A stretch of DNA of 64,000 nucleotides from an uncultured Armatimonadota bacterium (lineage in GTDB: Bacteria; Armatimonadota; Fimbriimonadia; Fimbriimonadales; Fimbriimonadaceae): the NCBI GenBank assembly GCA_903833215.1, contig CAILEM010000153.1:124001-188000 (forward strand), read 5' to 3'. Positions 51,309 through 60,910 of this stretch are shown in pieces. The notes under the pieces are model-generated. The model ran no database searches. It was given only the letters and a program-made list of their open reading frames with translations, and was not told where the DNA came from. Position 1 is the first letter of the stretch. Each line of letters begins with the position of its first letter. The translations under genes and the position numbers were made by a program.

Positions 51309-53546
51309 TTACGACTTTCGCTTTTTCTGATGGCTCAGGGCGAAGTACACGGTGAGAGTTCCAGCTACGTCGATCGTACCGCCGGACATTGCGCGAGCCG
51401 ATATCGTTATCGGGAAGGTTAGTGAACCGGTGAAATCCGTGTCGTGGTTAACTTGCTCGCTGGATTGAAGGGGAATCACGAAGCCGTTGCTTACATTCAC
51501 ATCCGGCTTAAAGTCACAGTCTTGAGTGATTTTTACGCTTTGCTTGTCGTTCACGGGAGGGGTTGTGTGGCCCTGCGGATCGGTTGTCTCCAGTCGGTGG
51601 TCGGCATTCATGACCGCTACGGGCACGACGCGAGCTTCCTTTTTGACGGTATCAAGCGTGATCATTAAGCTGAACAGGTTGCCACCTGGGTCCGATAAGT
51701 TGCCATCGACGGGCATCTTGACACTCGCACTAAAGGTTTCGTTTTTACGAAGGGGGGATCCGGGACTGCCGCAGGCTCCTTCCAGCCAGCGAGAAGTCAT
51801 GTTATCGGCAACAGACATCTTCACTTCACCAGGACCAATTGCCTGAAAAACAGTTTTCCCCGCGTTGGCTTTATTGGCCTCTCCGACTACTTGGGCACTT
51901 TTGGCCAGGGCATCCAAGACCTTTGCGCGCTGGTCTTCCGGAATGAGTTTCAGGATCGCTGGATCAAGAGTGGTTGGCGGCGTTCCGGAATCCGAAGGAA
52001 GAATCCGGAGCGGAATTCTTTGCACATCAAGGTCGCGTTCGACCGTGCGGATATAGCTGGCTTCAACCGTATTGAATAGTGCACGGAGAGAGACGTGCAT
52101 CCGAACGTCCGCCATGTACTCACCAGGTGTCCAATCGGTAACTTGAAGGTCACCTTTGGCGGCAACGCTCCATTTGGCGCGGTACATCATCTCCGTGATG
52201 ATGTTGATCGCTCCGACCGGTCCGCCTTTGATTCCGAGGGCCGTGAACATAGCGTCCACCATCGCCTGTTTCGCATCTGCACCCTTCAGCTGTGGGTAAA
52301 CGGATACCGAAACGTGTCGGTCAACCGGAGTCACCGTAGCATCATCCAACTTGACAAACTGGGGCTTTCCGGCCACATCAAGTTTTGCGATTCCGTCTTT
52401 ATCGGTCAGGATTCGGTCCGGATTGGGTTGTCCTTGGGCGGTTTGGATGATTTGCTTGGTTGCGTAGTAGACGTTCTGGCCAAATTTCCACGAGCACTCC
52501 ACATTGGCGAGTGGTCCATTTGAAGGGGCATCGGTGTCGAACCCGGTTGCAGCCGCGTAGGTACGTGCATTCTTGAGAGCATTGCTGTTTGCGCTGGCGT
52601 CGAAATAGAACTTTGCCGACAAAGTTCGGACCTCTCCTTCGTAATCCGAGGCCTTGGTGCGAACCAGGGGCTGCCCTTTTCCGAGAACGGAGAATTCTCC
52701 CTTGAGGCATGCGTACATCTCGAAGAATTTGACGATGCTGGCAATCACGTTGATGTTGCCGACGACCTTTGCGTACTTTCCAAAGGCATTTTCGCCCCAA
52801 TCAAGGGCATCCGAAAGGGCTCCGGGGATATTGGTGTCCGCCCCCACAAACAGGTCTTCTTGCCAACCGGGCAAAGGGGTCGGATTATCAACGATCATCG
52901 GCTTCCGTGAAACCAAGTAGGTTGAAGGTCGATGCTTTAGGGCCGCTTTGCGCAATGGCAGGGCGATTGCTTCGGTAAAGACGCGCGAGATCAGCAGGGC
53001 CTGAATCGGATCGAGAGTGCTGTCCTGCGTGATGGCCGGCGACGGGAAAATGGCATGGGACATCTCAAGATCGTTTAGAAAGCAGGTTAGGTTGCGAACT
53101 GCAGGATCGTTAGAATTGGGCCCAGACTGAAGCCACTTCTCAATGTACGGTTTGCAGGACAGCTTAACGCCGATGTTGCTGAATTGCGAAAGGCCATAGT
53201 CTAGCGAAGCTTCGAGGTCGCTCAACGCCACGCCCTGACCGGCGAGGTACATCACGCTGTAGTCCTGAATCTCGGTGTCGTCCACGGCGAGGTGCAACGG
53301 TGAATTGGTTTGGGGGCGGACGGTAAGGGAGTGACCACCCGGCCAGATGGAAAATCCGCAGAGCGTTAGGGCTTCGGTCACCAGCGACTCGAGTCCAGCC
53401 TTTTGCGACTTCATCTGCTGGGCGATGACAAACAGGCGCTGTGTGTTGTCCCCGTAGGGGGCTTTGGCACCTTGGTGGGAGTGAGCCATTGCCGCAGTCG
53501 AGGCCAAAGCCATGCTGAAGATGCTGATGATTTGGAGACGCTTCAT
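51309..53546 (-). CDS. Large secreted protein of unknown function
   Basis: 745 residues with a classical signal peptide (MKRLQIISIFSMALASTAAMA). The body is a mixture of helical and beta-rich stretches with conserved-looking cysteines (LTLCGFSIW, KLSCKPYIEKW, LTCFLNDLEM, GACGSPGSPL, DCDFKPDVN). No domain is recognised. Convergent with the putative glycosidase gene (30-base gap) and 12 bases downstream of the class V aminotransferase gene on the same strand. Confidence 0.75.
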   Translation of the reverse strand: MKRLQIISIFSMALASTAAMAHSHQGAKAPYGDNTQRLFVIAQQMKSQKAGLESLVTEALTLCGFSIWPGGHSLTVRPQTNSPLHLAVDDTEIQDYSVMYLAGQGVALSDLEASLDYGLSQFSNIGVKLSCKPYIEKWLQSGPNSNDPAVRNLTCFLNDLEMSHAIFPSPAITQDSTLDPIQALLISRVFTEAIALPLRKAALKHRPSTYLVSRKPMIVDNPTPLPGWQEDLFVGADTNIPGALSDALDWGENAFGKYAKVVGNINVIASIVKFFEMYACLKGEFSVLGKGQPLVRTKASDYEGEVRTLSAKFYFDASANSNALKNARTYAAATGFDTDAPSNGPLANVECSWKFGQNVYYATKQIIQTAQGQPNPDRILTDKDGIAKLDVAGKPQFVKLDDATVTPVDRHVSVSVYPQLKGADAKQAMVDAMFTALGIKGGPVGAINIITEMMYRAKWSVAAKGDLQVTDWTPGEYMADVRMHVSLRALFNTVEASYIRTVERDLDVQRIPLRILPSDSGTPPTTLDPAILKLIPEDQRAKVLDALAKSAQVVGEANKANAGKTVFQAIGPGEVKMSVADNMTSRWLEGACGSPGSPLRKNETFSASVKMPVDGNLSDPGGNLFSLMITLDTVKKEARVVPVAVMNADHRLETTDPQGHTTPPVNDKQSVKITQDCDFKPDVNVSNGFVIPLQSSEQVNHDTDFTGSLTFPITISARAMSGGTIDVAGTLTVYFALSHQKKRKS

Positions 53547-53558
53547 AGAAATTCGGAG

Positions 53559-54824
53559 CTAGGCGATGCCTTTGGTAGCGGCAATTGTAAGTGCAGTGGC
53601 GAGCCGATCGATCTCTTCGATGGATGTGTAGACGTTAGGCGTAATGCGGATACCATCGATCCCCGCCACGCCGTGAGAGGTCGTTACATACAAGCGATGG
53701 TTCTTACGAAGCCAGCTTGCTAGCGCATCTCGCGGCACTTTGTCGATTTGAATGGTTGTTAGTCCGCTTGAGTATGCGGGGTCGTGGCTGGATTGAAACT
53801 TAATATTCGGCAAGTCTCTGACTTTATCGACCCACCGGCGTTTTAGGTACTCAAAGCGTTTCGCCTTCCGCTCGATTCCTATTGCTTCGTGAAAGGTAAT
53901 CGCCTCGTCAAGGGCATTGTGAAGAGCGGCGGGGTGGGTGCCGAATTGCTCGAACTTTCGGATGTCGCCATCAAGGTCTGGGTCAGCTGGCTGCAAGGGC
54001 CAGATTTCTTGAATTCGGGGTTTTCTTACGTAGAGGAACCCGGTTCCAATCGGACCGAGCAGCCATTTGTGGAGAGCAGCGCCATAAAAATCACAGCCAA
54101 GGTCGAGTTGCTTGTCCGGCAGTCGCGCGAACCCATGGGCACCGTCGATAACAACCGGGATTTTGTGATGGCGACCAAGTTCGCAAAGATCAGCAACGGG
54201 GAACGTGGTCCCGTTTAACGAGTAAGTCTGACAAGCCAGAATCAGGCGCGTTCTTGGGGTAATTGCGCTTTCGAACGGATCCAGGAGTTGCTTGAAGGAG
54301 GTGGGGACCACGGGCAGAGCAACTTGGACGACTTTGATGCCGTCGCGTCTTTCGCGTTGACGAAGGGCGGTGATGAGTCGAGGATAGTCCTGTTCCGACG
54401 TGATAACTTGATCGCCTGACTGAAGGTTAAGGCCAAGGATAACGGTTTGCAGCGACTCCGTGGCATTCCGCATGATCGCGATCTCATCCGATCCAACCCC
54501 GAAGAGACCGGCGATGCGCTTTCGAACCGAATCCAGTTTCGGTTCGGAGAGACGCCACATCCGGTAGCTGGGCCCGCGATTGTCAAATTCGATTCCTCGC
54601 TTCACCGCATCGATGACGACCCGAGGGGCAGGGCAGACGCCGCCATTATTGAGCATCACCAAGTCGGGATCTAAGTCAAACCCTGACCTAACTTTTCGCC
54701 AGTAATCCTCATCATCAGGCGCGCCGTTAGTTCCTGCTTCCAATAAGGATTCAGCGAGGTCGAGGGCTGAATTCCGGAAGGCGATGGTGCTGAGGGTCCC
54801 GGTGATGAGTTGGCGACGTGTCAT
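53559..54824 (-). CDS. Class V aminotransferase-family PLP enzyme (isopenicillin-N-epimerase-like), exported
   Basis: 421 residues. N-terminal twin-arginine-like signal (MTRRQLITGTLSTIAF). PLP fold with MLNNGGVCPAPRVVID, the cofactor region RNATESLQTVILGLNL and DQVITSEQDYPR, acidic DGAHGFARL, and the lysine in GAALHKWLLGPIGTGFLYV. The group contains isopenicillin N epimerase-like, cysteine desulfurase-like and unknown members; the exact reaction cannot be told. A related enzyme lacking the signal occurs at 61251-62504. Confidence 0.85.
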   Translation of the reverse strand: MTRRQLITGTLSTIAFRNSALDLAESLLEAGTNGAPDDEDYWRKVRSGFDLDPDLVMLNNGGVCPAPRVVIDAVKRGIEFDNRGPSYRMWRLSEPKLDSVRKRIAGLFGVGSDEIAIMRNATESLQTVILGLNLQSGDQVITSEQDYPRLITALRQRERRDGIKVVQVALPVVPTSFKQLLDPFESAITPRTRLILACQTYSLNGTTFPVADLCELGRHHKIPVVIDGAHGFARLPDKQLDLGCDFYGAALHKWLLGPIGTGFLYVRKPRIQEIWPLQPADPDLDGDIRKFEQFGTHPAALHNALDEAITFHEAIGIERKAKRFEYLKRRWVDKVRDLPNIKFQSSHDPAYSSGLTTIQIDKVPRDALASWLRKNHRLYVTTSHGVAGIDGIRITPNVYTSIEEIDRLATALTIAATKGIA

Positions 54825-55020
54825 GTTCCAGGCTGGAGTTGATTATAGGCGAATCCGCTGCGGGGGAAACTTCAACGGGTCTTTGTCACCGCACGGAGAT
54901 GGGAGTGAAGATCACTAAGGCTAACAAATTTGTTTGAGAATTGCCGTCCCGAACATTCCCCCAAGATTTCAGAAGCCTGTCAGGCAATGGTGTTAGGTCG
55001 ACATAGGCGCCTATTGGAGT

Positions 55021-55104
55021 GCGAATGAATCGGTCGCCGGGATCTGCGCTCACGAATCGTCTCTGCTCGACGGCGAGTGGGTAGCGATCCCACAGTACGA
55101 CTGA
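55021..55104 (+). pseudogene. 3' remnant of a Gfo/Idh/MocA paralogue
   Basis: Encodes ANESVAGICAHESSLLDGEW followed by VAIPQYD and a stop. This matches the end of the 47173-48258 oxidoreductase (NESVAANWTAAGICAHESSL then LGGEWVTIPQY), with a six-residue deletion. No other part of the gene remains. Confidence 0.85.
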
Positions 55105-55107
55105 GCC

Positions 55108-55125
55108 TTTGACTCATGAGTCAAA
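55108..55125. repeat. 18-bp perfect palindrome after the remnant
   Basis: TTTGACTCATGAGTCAAA is fully palindromic and starts three bases after the remnant's stop codon. It could be an operator or the stem of a former terminator; no loop is present, so a regulator site is the more natural reading. Confidence 0.5.
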
Positions 55126-55318
55126 CACCTGTGTTGCGCTGATTCCAGCCTAATCCGCGAAACCCAGGTGAACTCAATCCAGTATCACAACTCGTTGCCC
55201 TCTCTTGGCGTCCGCAAGCTAAACAAATTCGGGAGAACTATTTGGCCCTTGGTTGAGCTGGCCCGACAAAGTTGTCATTGCGCAATTTGATTCCGATTCT
55301 ATAACTGAGAAGAATGCC

Positions 55319-55831
55319 ATGAGCGACTCAAATACCCAAGCACCACTATCCTCAGGCCCCTCAGCCCAGCCCCAACGACCCCAATTCAACTTTTGGCGGT
55401 GGTTCTGGCTGAGCTTCCTCGTCGTTTCGCTGGCCTGGGCATGGTACGACTTTTACGCCCCCTCCAACAACGTGATTTGGGCCAAAGACTACGCCTCTGC
55501 TCAGCGACAAGCTGTCCAATCAGGCAAGCCAATGATCCTCTTCCTCACCGGAAAATGGTGCGTCCCCTGTCGAATCATGAAGCGGACGGTCTGGGCGGAT
55601 AAGCAAGTGGAATCCACCGTCAATGCAAGCTTCACCCCTTTGATGATTGACGTAGATGATCCAAGTGCGGCTGAAGTGCTGAGTCGCTACCGATTCGGTG
55701 CGACTCCCACCACGATCATCACCGATCCACAGGGCAAGATCTTGCAGCAGGTGCAAGGAGGAATCGGCAAGACGGACTTCCTCGAATTGCTGGCAAAGAA
55801 CACTCCATCCGCTCGTCCCCATTCGCCTTAA
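55319..55831 (+). CDS. Membrane-anchored thioredoxin-fold protein
   Basis: 170 residues from the ATG at 55319; the frame extends back to 55253 but that part is atypical. One membrane segment (FWLSFLVVSLAWAWY) is followed by a periplasmic thioredoxin-like domain with active site KWCVPCRIMK and cis-proline in GATPTTIITDP. It is similar to DsbD-gamma/thioredoxin_7-type proteins that reduce or exchange disulfides in the periplasm. The next gene follows 79 bases downstream on the same strand. Confidence 0.85.
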   Translation: MSDSNTQAPLSSGPSAQPQRPQFNFWRWFWLSFLVVSLAWAWYDFYAPSNNVIWAKDYASAQRQAVQSGKPMILFLTGKWCVPCRIMKRTVWADKQVESTVNASFTPLMIDVDDPSAAEVLSRYRFGATPTTIITDPQGKILQQVQGGIGKTDFLELLAKNTPSARPHSP

Positions 55832-55910
55832 GAGAGGCGAAATGACCCGAGAGATATGGTCTGAGATAATCGGGACCCTCGGCCTGAGGGCGACGAGAGA
55901 CAATGACCAC

Positions 55911-56567
55911 ATGCGTACTATCACAGCACTCGCGTTTCTCTTGTTCGCTGTTTCGATGTCCAGCGCAGAAGGCTGGCTCTTGAAATCTCCCTATCAGCCA
56001 CACACAAAGATGAAGTGGAAAGTCGTCACCGACACCACGGTATCGGAGCACGCTGTTCAATCCGTGGTGACACACATATTGAAGATCGCTTCGGATGTCG
56101 ACGGAAAGGCAACCGGGACCCTGGATTTCACCGATATGGAGATCAATGGGAATAAGTCGGGGTTCGATGCCCCAACTTGGGATATGGTCTTCGCGCGGGA
56201 TGGAATGCTCACGACAGCAGGGGGCGGTCCAGACTGTCTTCGCCAACTTGCGCCGACGACGTTCATCTACCCAAACAAGGAAGTCGCCGTAGGTGCAACC
56301 TGGGAAGCGACGTTGAAGTTCGACGAGAATGGCAAAGGCGCAAAGGCAAAGTTCACTGTTCTAGAGATGACAAAACTCCACGAGGAGGATGTTCTCAAAG
56401 TCAAAACCACGCTGGCAGAGGAGTCCGGTCTTCACAGTGAAGGTCTGTTCTGGCTGTCCAAGGAAGGCATGGTCCTCAAGTATAAGGTTGACGTAAAAAA
56501 CTGGACAGTCGCTGGGTCAGGCATACCTAGTCTCGATGCCAAACTCACCGGTGAGCTGGTGAAGTAG
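55911..56567 (+). CDS. Secreted protein of unknown function
   Basis: 218 residues from the ATG at 55911, which gives a clean signal peptide (MRTITALAFLLFAVSMSSAEG). The mature protein is beta-rich (HTKMKWKVVTDTTVSEHAVQS, GTLDFTDMEINGN, and repeated strands to KLTGELVK), like lipid-binding or DUF-type beta-sandwich proteins. No motif identifies a function. It is followed by a hairpin with a short T-rich tail. Confidence 0.75.
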   Translation: MRTITALAFLLFAVSMSSAEGWLLKSPYQPHTKMKWKVVTDTTVSEHAVQSVVTHILKIASDVDGKATGTLDFTDMEINGNKSGFDAPTWDMVFARDGMLTTAGGGPDCLRQLAPTTFIYPNKEVAVGATWEATLKFDENGKGAKAKFTVLEMTKLHEEDVLKVKTTLAEESGLHSEGLFWLSKEGMVLKYKVDVKNWTVAGSGIPSLDAKLTGELVK

Positions 56568-56633
56568 CTCAATGCTCGCCTTCGATTCTCAGTCCGATCG
56601 GGTTGAGTGATCTTTTCCGAGATTCAAAGCCAC

Positions 56634-56671
56634 ATTCCCCGGCAACAATTGAGCCGGGGAATCTCAGATTT
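56634..56671 (+). terminator. Intrinsic terminator after the secreted protein gene
   Basis: ATTCCCCGGC and GCCGGGGAAT form a perfect 10-bp GC-rich stem around a 9-base loop, followed a few bases later by ATTTTC. It lies 66 bases after the stop codon at 56567. Confidence 0.55.
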
Positions 56672-56788
56672 TCAAATTCAGGTAATGCGCGGCCAAGACT
56701 CCTGTTGCCTGTCACAGGTTTGCGGGCCCTTTTGGCGGTAACTACGTCCTGAAAGAATCCATTCTGTCGCACTTGGCGTCAAAGCACT

Positions 56789-58924
56789 ATGCTGCACCCA
56801 ACGAAGGGTATTGCCTTGGCCATTTTGTTCGCCGCTTGTACTTCTGCTTTCGCGCAAATTTCGGCTGTTAAAAAGCCTTTTCAACTCCAAAAGCCTCCTA
56901 AATTCTCGCAAGTTGGAAACCCTGCTGGGTTATTCGTGCGTGACCAGGTTTTGGTTCGGAAGTGGTCAAGCACAAATCAGCAATTCCAAACCCAATTTTT
57001 GCCGTACCTCTTTCTTTCGTGGAAGAGCGAAGACCGTCACCTCGAGTTCGACCTTCAACATATCGGCGCGGCATACCCGCACGCAAAACTTTGTGTTTAC
57101 GCCTATCAAGAGCCAGCCGCTCTCGTGACACCTTCTGGATTGCAGCTAACTCCCGTTCAACAACTGCAAAATCAGGCGGCCAACTCGTCACAATGCGTCT
57201 ACTCGCGCAACATCCTAAACGCCACTCCGAACTCACATTACATCATCGAATTTGGTGGGTTCACCCCTTGGGGAAGGCCGAACTCTGTCTCAGGAGCAAC
57301 CTCGCCAAAGCCGATTTTGGGCGGCAATGGCGAAGACGGAAACCGTCGGAACCGGAACTCGGGCACCAAAACACTGGTAAACCGGGACGCACGAGTCGTC
57401 ATGACCTCGATGATTCGGCAGCAGTCTTATGTCCGCTTCTTTATCCGGTTAGAGGCCCCCGGCGCACTTTCCTCGGTGGCGGCAGTGGTCGATTACGGTG
57501 AGCCTCAGCCACCCAATAGCGCTCCTACAACCATCGAAGCGCTGGTTACACCAGCGAAGGGCGAAAATCCCGAAGAACTCTGGGGCAGCGAGAGGCAGAT
57601 TTATGGAGACAACGCCTATGTCTTCCGATGGAAGACCCAGAACTCCGCCAAGGAGAAAGCCTTCTGGCAACTTTCCGACAAGCCCTTTCCCGCCGACCCT
57701 GCTCAATACAATGATCCCGATTACTCTTTGAGTTGGGGGCTACTCACCGAGTTTGCTCAACCCGCAATTCCGGAAGGAAAGCCAGTCACGTTCTTTGCCA
57801 ACATCGCAGGCGTTTTCCCGAAGCAGGGGCTCGAGGAGCGCGATTTCTTCATCCGGGTTATCCAACTGGATAAAGACGGTGCCCTTGCCGCCCCGCCCTC
57901 AAACGCGCTCAAATTACGCCTTCTGCCCGCCCCCGCTACCCCAGACCCGAAAGACTCGAATTACTTGACCTTCACCACTGAGCTTGTTGGCTACAGACCT
58001 CCAAACTATGGCTCCAATCAACCGGACCGGTATTTGCTAACCAGAACTCCAAGTTCAGACCTGGACAAGTGGATTAAGCTCACCGGCGACCCAAATCCTC
58101 ACGAGGGCGACGAGGTATATCTCCCTCCCGCAGAGCCGGCAGACGCAAAGGCGTGGTACGAAAAAGTCTACAGCGCCATCACATGGTGCCTCGGTGCGAT
58201 TCAATCACTCGCCGACGATCTTCAGACGTTTGCATATTTCATGGATCAGATCTTCGTACAGCTCCCACTCCGATTGGTCAATTACCTGGGTTCGGTTGCT
58301 CAGCTTGATAAGGTCGCCGCTGCGACTGGACTTGATCAGGCTTTGAGTGCGGCGGGCTGGGTGAAGGGACAGGCCTTTGCTGCCACAAATATGGCTACTC
58401 ACCCAGACTATTACGCCGCGAGCATCCTCGATTCTGCCGGGGTGCCTGCAGCCGACTGGATCAATCTACGCGGAAAAGTACGTAGCGCCGTCGCCCAGGC
58501 TGCAATCGATTCACGCCCAACAAACCCGGACACTTCTGGAAAGCTTCTTGTCCCGGATCCGCAATACCAAACTCACCCTGCATTTGCCTACCTGAAAATC
58601 ACGGCAAAGCAGATGGGCGACAAATCCATCACGCTCGTCAGCAAAGCCGGAACCTACAACTTGAAAGCAATGGGCTACTACACCGACCCACAAAGTCCCG
58701 ATGCAAATAAGGGATGGCAGGATATGTATCACAAATCCGTAAGCATGCCGTCAATGTGCGACGGAATGACCATGGTGGTTCCCATCCAACTGGACTACGA
58801 CGCTTCCTTCTACGTAAACCCCAAGCAGTGGATTACGCGATATAACCAGACGATCGCGATGCGGTGGCTCCTTGATTACAAGGAGATCAAGTATCTGAAA
58901 GGTAATGCTGGATGGGGCGGTTAG
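56789..58924 (+). CDS. Large secreted protein of unknown function
   Basis: 711 residues with a signal peptide (GIALAILFAACTSAFAQ). The N-terminal third contains beta-strand-rich sequence and a proline-rich stretch, the middle has a segment AWYEKVYSAITWCLGAIQSLADDLQTF that is helical, and the C-terminal part ends in VSMPSMCDGMTMVVPIQLDYDASF. Cysteines are few. No domain is recognised. It is convergent with the alpha/beta hydrolase gene. Confidence 0.7.
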   Translation: MLHPTKGIALAILFAACTSAFAQISAVKKPFQLQKPPKFSQVGNPAGLFVRDQVLVRKWSSTNQQFQTQFLPYLFLSWKSEDRHLEFDLQHIGAAYPHAKLCVYAYQEPAALVTPSGLQLTPVQQLQNQAANSSQCVYSRNILNATPNSHYIIEFGGFTPWGRPNSVSGATSPKPILGGNGEDGNRRNRNSGTKTLVNRDARVVMTSMIRQQSYVRFFIRLEAPGALSSVAAVVDYGEPQPPNSAPTTIEALVTPAKGENPEELWGSERQIYGDNAYVFRWKTQNSAKEKAFWQLSDKPFPADPAQYNDPDYSLSWGLLTEFAQPAIPEGKPVTFFANIAGVFPKQGLEERDFFIRVIQLDKDGALAAPPSNALKLRLLPAPATPDPKDSNYLTFTTELVGYRPPNYGSNQPDRYLLTRTPSSDLDKWIKLTGDPNPHEGDEVYLPPAEPADAKAWYEKVYSAITWCLGAIQSLADDLQTFAYFMDQIFVQLPLRLVNYLGSVAQLDKVAAATGLDQALSAAGWVKGQAFAATNMATHPDYYAASILDSAGVPAADWINLRGKVRSAVAQAAIDSRPTNPDTSGKLLVPDPQYQTHPAFAYLKITAKQMGDKSITLVSKAGTYNLKAMGYYTDPQSPDANKGWQDMYHKSVSMPSMCDGMTMVVPIQLDYDASFYVNPKQWITRYNQTIAMRWLLDYKEIKYLKGNAGWGG

Positions 58925-58974
58925 CAAGCGCCTCATCTGAACATTTTCCGTCATGCCCCGTGGCTCTCAACATG

Positions 58975-59868
58975 CTAAGTTTTTGACTTATGCGACTTCA
59001 AAAACTGAACAAGCGTCAGTCCAAACTCTGGTTTGGCGAGCGTCGAAACATGGTCTCCGCCTTCGACAACCTTAACTTCTCCTCGTCCGAGTACTTTGCA
59101 GAGGTTGGCGACCTTCGCCTTTAAGGAATCGGACTCTTTGGATCCGTAGATATAGAGGCTAGGTGCCTTGCACTTTTTGAGGTCAGAGAGGCTCACTTGC
59201 AGTTTGTCGAAGCTCAGACCCGCCGTGGCGAAGGCTTGGACATCTTTCTTGCCATACAGAACATTGGTCAAGGCGTTCGCCTGCGCGAGGTTGATTTTTG
59301 GCCTGTCTGGCGGCATCACGTACATAAGATATGGTCCCAGACCCTTTCCGTCTGCGACTGCTTTGGCAAAAACATCAATCTCCTTGGAACCCGTTGGCTC
59401 CCCTTTGATGAGTGGTGCTTGACCGCCATAGACGATGCTGATAACACGGTTTGGAACGGTTGCCGCGACCTTGGCAGCGATGAACGCCCCCATCGAGTAG
59501 CCAACCAAGTGCGCCCTCCTGATCTTGAGGTGGTCGAGTAAACGCACAACGTCGTATGCCATCTCGGCTCCGTAGGCGTTTTTGTCATGCGGCTTACCGC
59601 TCTTGCCATGGCCCCTGCAATCGAGGGCGATCACTTGAAAGCCAGGTACGCCAGCGGTGTCGAGTTTAGTGTTGCCACGAGAATCTGCGCCCCACATGCT
59701 GGCATCACTCATCCAGCCATGAATGAGGACGATCGGCTCACCTTCTCCGGCGATATCGTAATGGATCTTCACCCCTTTGGAATCAAATACGCCTTCGGCA
59801 CCCTGTGCAAGCCTAGGCATGGAACAACAGGCGAGAGCCATCACCAATATAGATCGACAAGTTAACAT
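58975..59868 (-). CDS. Secreted alpha/beta hydrolase
   Basis: 297 residues with a signal peptide (ILVMALACCSMPRLAQG). Alpha/beta hydrolase fold with oxyanion strand IVLIHGWMSDASMWG, nucleophile serine in VGYSMGAFIA, and catalytic histidine in GGDHVSTLAK. The acidic member is in the YIYGSKESDSLK region. The N-terminal KIHYDIAGEGEPIVLIHGW resembles epoxide hydrolase/esterase relatives. Substrate unknown. Confidence 0.88.
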   Translation of the reverse strand: MLTCRSILVMALACCSMPRLAQGAEGVFDSKGVKIHYDIAGEGEPIVLIHGWMSDASMWGADSRGNTKLDTAGVPGFQVIALDCRGHGKSGKPHDKNAYGAEMAYDVVRLLDHLKIRRAHLVGYSMGAFIAAKVAATVPNRVISIVYGGQAPLIKGEPTGSKEIDVFAKAVADGKGLGPYLMYVMPPDRPKINLAQANALTNVLYGKKDVQAFATAGLSFDKLQVSLSDLKKCKAPSLYIYGSKESDSLKAKVANLCKVLGRGEVKVVEGGDHVSTLAKPEFGLTLVQFLKSHKSKT

Positions 59869-59985
59869 CGCTCCTTTGACCAGGGCACATCCTCAACCGT
59901 TGCAGAAGAAATCAATGCAATCTGATCGTTCCAATCGTCGCAACCGTTTTATGGCACGCCTTGTCCTAGAAGCAGGAAGAACAAA

Positions 59986-60354
59986 ATGAGTTATTCAATT
60001 GGCGATGGGATGGTCACCTGCGCGGTGGCAGCGGCACTGATTACTTATCTCACCTTGACTCACCAGAGTCGGCAAAAGAGGTTGGAGATCATACATCAGG
60101 AGCGGTTGGTAGCGATGGAAAAGGGGATACCCCTGCCAGAGTTTCCACCGGAGCCCGAACGGCGCGAGGCAGATCCAACCGTCCTTCCCATTTTGGGGAT
60201 GGTCCTGTCGACCCTTTCTTTGGGAACGATGGTCGTGCTCTATCTCAACCTTTCTCCGCAGCATAACAGTTTTTGGGTGGCACCTCTGCCCTTCGCTTTC
60301 CTTGGCGTCGGTCTTGCTGCCTACCATTTTCTGACCCGTGAGCGCGGGCGCTAA
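59986..60354 (+). CDS. Small membrane protein preceding the sigma factor gene
   Basis: 122 residues with an N-terminal membrane segment (CAVAAALITYLTL), a charged cytoplasmic stretch (HQSRQKRLEIIHQERLVAMEKGIPLPEFPPEPE in outline) and two further membrane segments. The layout resembles DUF6249-like three-segment membrane proteins that commonly accompany ECF sigma factors. AGGAAG precedes the ATG. The sigma factor gene starts three bases after its stop. Confidence 0.75.
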   Translation: MSYSIGDGMVTCAVAAALITYLTLTHQSRQKRLEIIHQERLVAMEKGIPLPEFPPEPERREADPTVLPILGMVLSTLSLGTMVVLYLNLSPQHNSFWVAPLPFAFLGVGLAAYHFLTRERGR

Positions 60355-60357
60355 ACG

Positions 60358-60909
60358 GTGGAGAGCGACTCAGAGCTAATCGATCGCGTGCAGCGCGGGG
60401 ACCAAAGGGCCTTCGCGGAGTTGGTCAGTCGTCATCGCGTCCAGGTGTTCAATCTAGCCGTCTCAATCTTGGGTCCAGCTTTTGTTCCCGAAGCCGAGGA
60501 CGTCGCGCAGGAGGTATTCCTGAAGGCTCATCGCTCACTGAAGTCGTTTCGGGGTGACGCAGAATTTGGGTCTTGGCTCTATCGAATTACGTTCAACCAA
60601 ACCGTGAATATGAAGGCACTGGCCCGCTTTCGAAAGCCACACGTGCATGAAAGGGCTTTGGAGATTCTTGTGAGTTCCGAGGCTGGCCCTGACCAACAAG
60701 CTGAGACAACCCAGCGAGACCAAGTCCTTGCTGAGTGCATTCAAACCCTGCCCGACGCCTATCAGTCGGCCCTGAGGCTGTACTACTGGCTAGGCAAGGG
60801 AGTTGGCGAAATTGCAGAGCTTCTTGGTGTTCCCGAAAACACCGTCAAGTCGTATTTGCATCGAGCCCGATTACTTCTTCACAGCAAGCTAAAAGAGAGA
60901 GGATATTAA
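60358..60909 (+). CDS. ECF-type RNA polymerase sigma factor
   Basis: 183 residues with region 2 (RAFAELVSRHRVQVFNLAVSIL, then EDVAQEVFLKAHRSLKSFRGDAEFGSWLYRITFN) and region 4 (LPDAYQSALRLYYWLGKGVGEIAELLGVPENTVKSYLHRARLLL), the ECF layout. It starts at GTG. Flanked by a three-segment membrane protein gene upstream (3-base gap) and a one-segment/helical membrane protein gene downstream (one base), so it is probably regulated by the latter. Confidence 0.95.
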   Translation: MESDSELIDRVQRGDQRAFAELVSRHRVQVFNLAVSILGPAFVPEAEDVAQEVFLKAHRSLKSFRGDAEFGSWLYRITFNQTVNMKALARFRKPHVHERALEILVSSEAGPDQQAETTQRDQVLAECIQTLPDAYQSALRLYYWLGKGVGEIAELLGVPENTVKSYLHRARLLLHSKLKERGY

Positions 60910-60910
60910 G

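Larger units (their letters stand above)
54825..55318. other. Intergenic stretch with gene remnant and palindrome
   Basis: Apart from the 55021-55104 remnant and the 55108-55125 palindrome, annotated separately, nothing else coding was found between the aminotransferase gene and the thioredoxin-like gene. Confidence 0.5.
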
